From assembly GCA_004297825.1 (NCBI GenBank), contig SCSX01000051.1:1-64000 (forward strand): 64,000 bases of DNA. The letters are read 5' to 3'. This DNA comes from Spirochaetota bacterium. GTDB lineage: Bacteria; Spirochaetota; UBA4802; UBA5368. Shown piece by piece: positions 59,562-64,000 of the stretch (its first letter is position 1; every line of letters begins with the position of its first letter). The notes below the pieces were generated by a model that was given only the letters and a program-made list of their open reading frames with translations, was not told the DNA's origin and made no database searches. The position numbers and the translations under genes are program-made.

Positions 59562-60206
59562 CTAATGATCCGCGCGGCAGGTCCAGATCGTCACGGTTCC
59601 CCCGAACACCCGCGCGGCCTCGCCGCAGACAAGGCCGGCACGCTCCATGAGCGCCGGCATTCCCCCGCCGCGCCGATACGCGCGGAAATTAATGAAGTGA
59701 CGGAAGCCCGCGAGAAATTCGACCGCGTTCACCCAGGCGCGTCCCGGCAGCGGCGCGCTCCCGAAATCGGCGATGACGAGCAGGGGGGCCATGCGCTTCA
59801 TTTCAAGGAGCGCCGCGAGCGCGGAATCCCCGGGCGTCTCGTGGAAAAAGAGCGATGCCGTCGCGACGTCGAAGCCCTTGTCGGGAAAGGGGGAGAGGTC
59901 CGCGGCGTCGGCAAGCTCGAAACGGAGGTTCGAGAGTCCCCGGCGCGTCGCCGCGCGGCGGGCGTAGCCTATCATCCGGTCGGAAATATCGACCCCCACG
60001 CCCTCGCGGATACGGGGTGCAAGGCGCATGAGCTGGTCGCCGGTGCCGCAGGCGAGCTCGATCACCCGGGCGCCCCTGGGGATCAGGCGGTACACCGCGT
60101 CGCGCAGCGACGCGGCGCGGGGATCGACGATCGCCGCGTAGCGCGCCCCGGCGTAGATCTCGTTCCTGGGCTTTACCGCGCGGGGGACGCTTTCAATTGC
60201 GCGCAA
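59562..60206 (-). CDS. Class I SAM-dependent methyltransferase
   Basis: A 214-residue cytoplasmic methyltransferase. SAM motif I is VIELACGTGDQLMRLAP, followed by GVGVDISDRMIGYAR and ELADAADLSPFPDKGFDVA. The start is TTG at 60206, eight bases after the stop of the NagB-PIG-L gene, so translation is probably coupled to it. The substrate is unknown; position suggests a link to amino-sugar or glycolipid metabolism. Confidence 0.8.
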   Translation of the reverse strand: MRAIESVPRAVKPRNEIYAGARYAAIVDPRAASLRDAVYRLIPRGARVIELACGTGDQLMRLAPRIREGVGVDISDRMIGYARRAATRRGLSNLRFELADAADLSPFPDKGFDVATASLFFHETPGDSALAALLEMKRMAPLLVIADFGSAPLPGRAWVNAVEFLAGFRHFINFRAYRRGGGMPALMERAGLVCGEAARVFGGTVTIWTCRADH

Positions 60207-60213
60207 CGGGTAT

Positions 60214-62163
60214 TCATCCGCCCGGGGATTTCTTCCCGGACCAGGTTCCTTTCATCGGGCAACGCTTGAACACCTCCAGGGCCTCGTACTCGGCCATGCC
60301 CAGCCCGTCGTAGAACGCCGCCGTGGCGCGGTTGCGCGCCTCGGCGCGCTGCCAGAACTCGCGCTCGTCCACGCCCGGGAAGAGCGGCCTGTCTTTTTGA
60401 GACTGGTGCTTGAAGATGGCGCTGCGCTTGCGCGCGAGCTCCTGGGGGGAAAGGGGCACCGCCATATCGACGTCCTGGATATCCCACTCCTGCCACGCGC
60501 CGCGGTAGAGCCACACGGCGCATTCCCGGAGCCAGTCCTCGCCCGCGAGGGAATCCAGGGCGCGCAGTATCGCGTTGAAACATACCCGGTGCGTACCGTG
60601 CGGGTCCGAGAGGTCGCCCGCCGCGAAGAGCTGGTGCGGGCGCACCGCGCGCATGATGTCCCGGACGAGGGCGATGTCCCGCTCTCCCAGCGAGTGCTTC
60701 TTCACGATCCCGGTCTGGTAGAAGGGCATGTCCAGGAAGTGGATGTTTTCCGCGGGGATGCCCGCGTAGCGCGCGGCCGCCTTCGCCTCGCCGCGCCGGA
60801 TGAGCGCCTTCACCTTCATTGCCTCATCGCTGTCCGCGTCGGCGGGGAGTTTCTCCCGGAGGAACTCCGTCACGCGGTCGCACACCCCGCGCGCGGGGGC
60901 CGAGCCGATCCCGAACGAATCGTGAAAGTCGCGCACGAAATCGAGGAAGCGCACGGCGTCGTCGTCGTAGACGGCGACGGTCCCCGAGGTCTGGTAGGCG
61001 ACGTGCACCTCGTGGCCCTGGTCCACGAGCCGGATGAGGGTGCCCCCCATCGATATCACGTCGTCGTCCGGGTGCGGGCTCATGATGAGCACGCGCTTGG
61101 GAAAGGGGCGCGCGCGCTCGGGCCGGTTCGCGTCTTCCGTGCCGGGCTTCCCCCCGGGCCAGCCCGTGATGGTGTGCTGTATGTCGTTGAAGACGCGGAT
61201 GTTTATCGAGTACGCGTCGCCCAGGCGGTCGACCAGGTCGTACATGCCGTGGTCGATGTAATCGCGGTTGGTGAGCTTGAGTATGGGCTTGGAGGTCGCG
61301 CGGCAGAGCCAGGCGACGGCCCTGCGGACCAGGCGTTCGTCGTCCCAGGCGCACCTCCCCGTGAGCCAGGGCGTCGCGATCCGCGTGAGGCCCGCCGACG
61401 AGGCGCCGTCCAGGACCACGCGGGCGTCCGGGTGGCGGCGCAGGAAGGAGGCGGGCACCCTGTCGGTTTCCGGTCCCTCGACGCACGCGCGCACGATCTC
61501 GGCCTTTCCCTCGCCCAGGGCGAGAAGGTATATCTTCCGCGCCTCGAGTATGGTGCCCACGCCCATCGTGATCGCGTGGGAGGGTACGTGCTCCTCGCCG
61601 TAGAAGTCGCCCGCCGCGTCGAGCACCGTGATGCGGTCCAGGGTGACGAGCCTGGTCCGGGAATCGGGCCCCGAGCCGGGCTCGTTGAAACCGATATGCC
61701 CCGTCCTGCCGATCCCGAGTATCTGCGCATCGATGCCCCCCGCCTCGCGTATCGCGCGCTCGTACTCCGCGCAGTGGCGCTCGATGCCGGGCCCGTCCGC
61801 GGTCCCGTCGGGGATGTGCGTGTTTAGGGGGTCGATATCGACATGGTCGAAGAAGGACTCCTTCATGAAGCGGACGTAGCTTTGCAGGGAAGAGGGGTCC
61901 ATGGGATGATATTCGTCCAGGTTGAAGGTGATCACGTGGCGGAAGGAGAGCCCCTCCTCGCGGTGCATGCGGACGAGCTCCTCATAGACGGAAAGCGGCG
62001 TTGAACCGGTGGCGAGGCCCAGCACGCAGGGCTCGCCCCGCGAGGCCCTGGCGCGCACGAGCGCCGCGATTTCACCCGCGACGAAGCGGGAGGCGGCGCC
62101 GGGATCGGGGAAAAGGGCGACTGGTATCTTTTCGGGTGTGTTGAGGTCCGGCGACGATTCCAT
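60214..62163 (-). CDS. Glucosamine-6-phosphate deaminase fused to a PIG-L deacetylase
   Basis: A 649-residue fusion. The N-terminal half (about 15-290) is NagB-like: LGLATGSTPLSVYEELVRMH, FNLDEYHPM, and GIGRTGHIGFNEPGS, the variant of long NagB-type proteins in which the usual ND is RT. The C-terminal half (about 350-620) is a PIG-L/LmbE deacetylase with MSPHPDDDVISMGG and DPHGTHRV metal ligands. Such two-domain proteins occur in Bacteroidota and spirochaetes. Together the halves suggest amino-sugar breakdown or deacetylation. GAGG before ATG 62163 is the preferred start; 62202 and 62238 are alternatives. Confidence 0.88.
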   Translation of the reverse strand: MESSPDLNTPEKIPVALFPDPGAASRFVAGEIAALVRARASRGEPCVLGLATGSTPLSVYEELVRMHREEGLSFRHVITFNLDEYHPMDPSSLQSYVRFMKESFFDHVDIDPLNTHIPDGTADGPGIERHCAEYERAIREAGGIDAQILGIGRTGHIGFNEPGSGPDSRTRLVTLDRITVLDAAGDFYGEEHVPSHAITMGVGTILEARKIYLLALGEGKAEIVRACVEGPETDRVPASFLRRHPDARVVLDGASSAGLTRIATPWLTGRCAWDDERLVRRAVAWLCRATSKPILKLTNRDYIDHGMYDLVDRLGDAYSINIRVFNDIQHTITGWPGGKPGTEDANRPERARPFPKRVLIMSPHPDDDVISMGGTLIRLVDQGHEVHVAYQTSGTVAVYDDDAVRFLDFVRDFHDSFGIGSAPARGVCDRVTEFLREKLPADADSDEAMKVKALIRRGEAKAAARYAGIPAENIHFLDMPFYQTGIVKKHSLGERDIALVRDIMRAVRPHQLFAAGDLSDPHGTHRVCFNAILRALDSLAGEDWLRECAVWLYRGAWQEWDIQDVDMAVPLSPQELARKRSAIFKHQSQKDRPLFPGVDEREFWQRAEARNRATAAFYDGLGMAEYEALEVFKRCPMKGTWSGKKSPGG

Positions 62164-62359
62164 GTTCTCTGCCTCGTCCTGCGTGGGGTGTGCGATCTTC
62201 ATGCAGGGATACCCCCACGCGAGGCCGAGCGCAACCAAAAATTTATCTCGTCCACTTCTCCCGTTCTTACACGCCTTTCAAAGCCTCGCCAGCCTCCTGC
62301 GCCGCCTTGTGGTGCTCATGCGGTGCGGAAAGGGTCGATGATTGACGCGATAAACAAGC

Positions 62360-62419
62360 AACCGCGAATAGACGCGAATAAACGCTAATCATTTTAAAAA
62401 TTCGCGTTCATTCGCGGTT
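62360..62419. repeat. Imperfect 20-bp-arm inverted repeat upstream of the NagB-PIG-L gene
   Basis: AACCGCGAAT (62360-62369) pairs with ATTCGCGGTT (62410-62419); the inner units (62370-62379 and 62400-62409) pair with two mismatches. GCGAAT-type units repeat. It looks like a dispersed intergenic repeat and may also serve as a terminator for the minus-strand gene ending at 62441. Confidence 0.7.
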
Positions 62420-62440
62420 TAACCGCCTTTTTCTGAGATT

Positions 62441-64000
62441 TCATTCCGACGGACGGAAGGTCTCGGGAACCGGTTTCCCGGCGGCGCCGGAGAGCTGCCC
62501 GTTCGCCATGAGCCAGGTCTTGAAGCCGCCGGACAGGTTGACCGCGTCGAAGCCCGAAAGTGAGAGCATCCGTTGGGCGACATAGCCCCGCAGCCCCACG
62601 GCGCAGTAGGCGATAATCCTGCCGCCGCGCGGGAGCTCGCCCATCCGGGCGCGCAGTTCGTTCACCGGTATGTTTATCGACCCGTCGATATTATCCGCCT
62701 TGAATTCATCGACGGTGCGCACGTCGAGAAGCACGTCGCGCGCCGGGTCAAGGTCGTGGAGATCTTCCGGCTGGATCGCGCGGTGGTCGCCACGGAGCAA
62801 ATTGGCCGCGGTAAAACCCGCCATGTTCACGGGGTCCTTCGCGGAGCCGAAGGGCGGCGCGTACGACAGTTCAAGGTGCTCCAGGTCGTACACCGTGAGG
62901 CCCGCGCTCATGGCCGTGGCAAGGACGTCGATACGCTTGTCGACGCCCTCCGTCCCGACCGCCTGCGCCCCGAGGATCGTTCCCGTCGCGGGATCGAACA
63001 TGAGCTTGAGGGCCACCGGGAAGGCCCCGGGATAATAGCTCGCGTGGTTTCCCGCATGAATGTATATTTTCCTGAAATCACGGCCGGCTTTCCTGAGCAG
63101 TTTTTCGGACGCTCCCGTACCACCAGCGGCCAGGTCGAACACCTTGCATATGGAGGTGCCCAGGGTGCCGCGGTACTTCGAGTCGCGTCCGAAGATGCGG
63201 TCGGCGGCGATACGGCCCTGCCGGTTCGCGGGACCGGCGAGCGGGACGTAACCGGGAAGGCCCGTCACGGGGTTCACGACCTCGATCGCGTCGCCGATTG
63301 CGTAGATTTCGGGGTCCGAGGTGCGCATTCCCTCGTCGACGGCGATGCCGCCCGTTGCGCCGATCGCGAGTCCCGCGTCCCGCGCGAGCTTCGTACGGGG
63401 ACGCACCCCAATGGAAAGAATGACCATCCCGGATTCGAGCGTACCCCCGTCCTCGAACGAGATTACCGCCAATTTTCCGTTATGCGTAATTCCGGCGGCC
63501 TTGCGCCCCAGGTGCAGCGCGATGCCCTTGACCGCCAGGTGCTGGTGAAGCAGCTCCGCCATCTCCGGGTCGAGCGGCGGCATGACCTGGCTGTCGGCCT
63601 CCACGATGCTCACGGCGATCCCCCGGAGGGCCAGGTTCTCCGCGGCCTCGAGCCCGATAAACCCGCCGCCGATTATCGTCGCGCTGCGCACGCCCTCGCG
63701 CGCGATGAAGGAAAGCACCGCGTCCATGTCGGGGATGGTCTGGAGCGTGAACACCGACGGGAGGTCGACGCCCGGCATGGGCGGCCTGAACGCATCCGCA
63801 CCCGGCGAAAGGATGAGCCTGTCGTAGGGTATGGTCTCATTCCCGCCCCCTGCGGCGTCCGCGAGCGTAACCGTGTGCGCGGCCCGGTCGATGGCGACGG
63901 CCTCGGTCCCGGTGCGCACGGTGATGTTGAACCGGTCTTTCAGGGAGCGGGGCGTCTGGATGAGCAGGTGCGCCCTGTCCGGAATGACGCCCCCGATATG
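62441..64000 (-). CDS. CoA-disulfide reductase/rhodanese fusion, cut by the right edge
   Basis: A 519-residue portion of a flavoprotein of the CoA-disulfide/NADH-dependent persulfide reductase family; the N-terminus with the FAD motif and active Cys lies beyond the window. The frame continues without stop to the edge (HIGGVIPDRAHLLIQTPRSL). The NADH site is ATIIGGGFIGLEAAENLALRG, then IYAIGDAIEV and a dimerisation domain ending LSYAPPFGSAKDPVNMAG. The last 100 residues are a rhodanese domain with the persulfide Cys in IIAYCAVGLRGYV. Relatives reduce polysulfide or persulfide, which would fit a sulfur-metabolising host. Confidence 0.9.
   Translation of the reverse strand, partial: HIGGVIPDRAHLLIQTPRSLKDRFNITVRTGTEAVAIDRAAHTVTLADAAGGGNETIPYDRLILSPGADAFRPPMPGVDLPSVFTLQTIPDMDAVLSFIAREGVRSATIIGGGFIGLEAAENLALRGIAVSIVEADSQVMPPLDPEMAELLHQHLAVKGIALHLGRKAAGITHNGKLAVISFEDGGTLESGMVILSIGVRPRTKLARDAGLAIGATGGIAVDEGMRTSDPEIYAIGDAIEVVNPVTGLPGYVPLAGPANRQGRIAADRIFGRDSKYRGTLGTSICKVFDLAAGGTGASEKLLRKAGRDFRKIYIHAGNHASYYPGAFPVALKLMFDPATGTILGAQAVGTEGVDKRIDVLATAMSAGLTVYDLEHLELSYAPPFGSAKDPVNMAGFTAANLLRGDHRAIQPEDLHDLDPARDVLLDVRTVDEFKADNIDGSINIPVNELRARMGELPRGGRIIAYCAVGLRGYVAQRMLSLSGFDAVNLSGGFKTWLMANGQLSGAAGKPVPETFRPSE

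Noticed and set aside
1-64000. CRISPR arrays, tRNA, rRNA or complete insertion sequences
   Set aside because: No regular spacer-repeat pattern, tRNA-like cloverleaf, rRNA core or transposase was seen.

Overview
The window is a roughly 62% GC bacterial chromosome fragment with no rRNA, tRNA or CRISPR array that I can see. Its most coherent content is a contiguous sulfonate/sulfite respiration island at about 1.5-21.6 kb. The host is probably a Gram-negative of the Spirochaetota or a neighbouring group: there are many lipoproteins, an adenylate cyclase overlapping a FecR-domain gene, membrane chemoreceptor and sensor proteins, an outer-membrane barrel-like protein and a NagB/PIG-L fusion. This assignment is a low-confidence inference from gene style, not from a phylogenetic marker.

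Layout. 0-0.8 kb: AT-richer HEPN/MNT toxin-antitoxin pair. 0.8-1.5 kb: non-coding repeat DNA. 1.5-4.1 kb (+): dsrC, dsrN and a nitrilase-type amidohydrolase. 4.2-6.4 kb (-): dsrA-dsrB. 6.6-14.5 kb (+): RsbRD-like gene, dsrMKJOP, then a second DsrMK/TmcCB-like pair. 14.6-21.5 kb (-): xsc, ackA, a ThDP enzyme, an MFS transporter and a TetR regulator, in transcription order. 21.8-26 kb: two lipoproteins and an AT-richer SUMF1-domain protein. 26-32 kb: acyltransferase/SGNH protein, small antitoxin-like protein, an SDR-radical SAM fusion and a YeiH-type (putative sulfite/sulfate) exporter. 33-41.5 kb: two-component system, adenylate cyclase, FecR protein, barrel protein. 41.5-48.5 kb: two giant paralogous LamG lipoproteins. 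48.7-54 kb: Spy-like lipoprotein, DUF2339 protein, M48 peptidase, exported methyltransferase. 54-59.4 kb: chemoreceptor and hybrid multi-PAS kinase. 59.5-64 kb: methyltransferase, NagB-PIG-L fusion, and a CoA-disulfide-reductase/rhodanese protein cut by the right edge.

How it works together (inference from known families). An organosulfonate imported by the MFS protein would be turned into sulfoacetaldehyde. Xsc splits that into acetyl phosphate and sulfite. AckA makes ATP and acetate from acetyl phosphate. DsrAB (with amidated siroheme from DsrN) and DsrC reduce the sulfite, and DsrMKJOP links this to the quinone pool. No sat, aprAB, qmo, dsrD, dsrL or dsrEFH lies in the window, which fits sulfonate or sulfite respiration better than sulfate reduction or sulfur oxidation, but those genes could lie elsewhere.

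The most interesting observation is regulatory. The same palindrome core, TGAAT-N3-ATTCA, sits in the xsc promoter (two tandem copies, one over the -10 box) and in the dsrA/dsrMKJOP divergent promoter region. A TetR gene closes the xsc operon, so one regulator may couple sulfonate cleavage to sulfite respiration.
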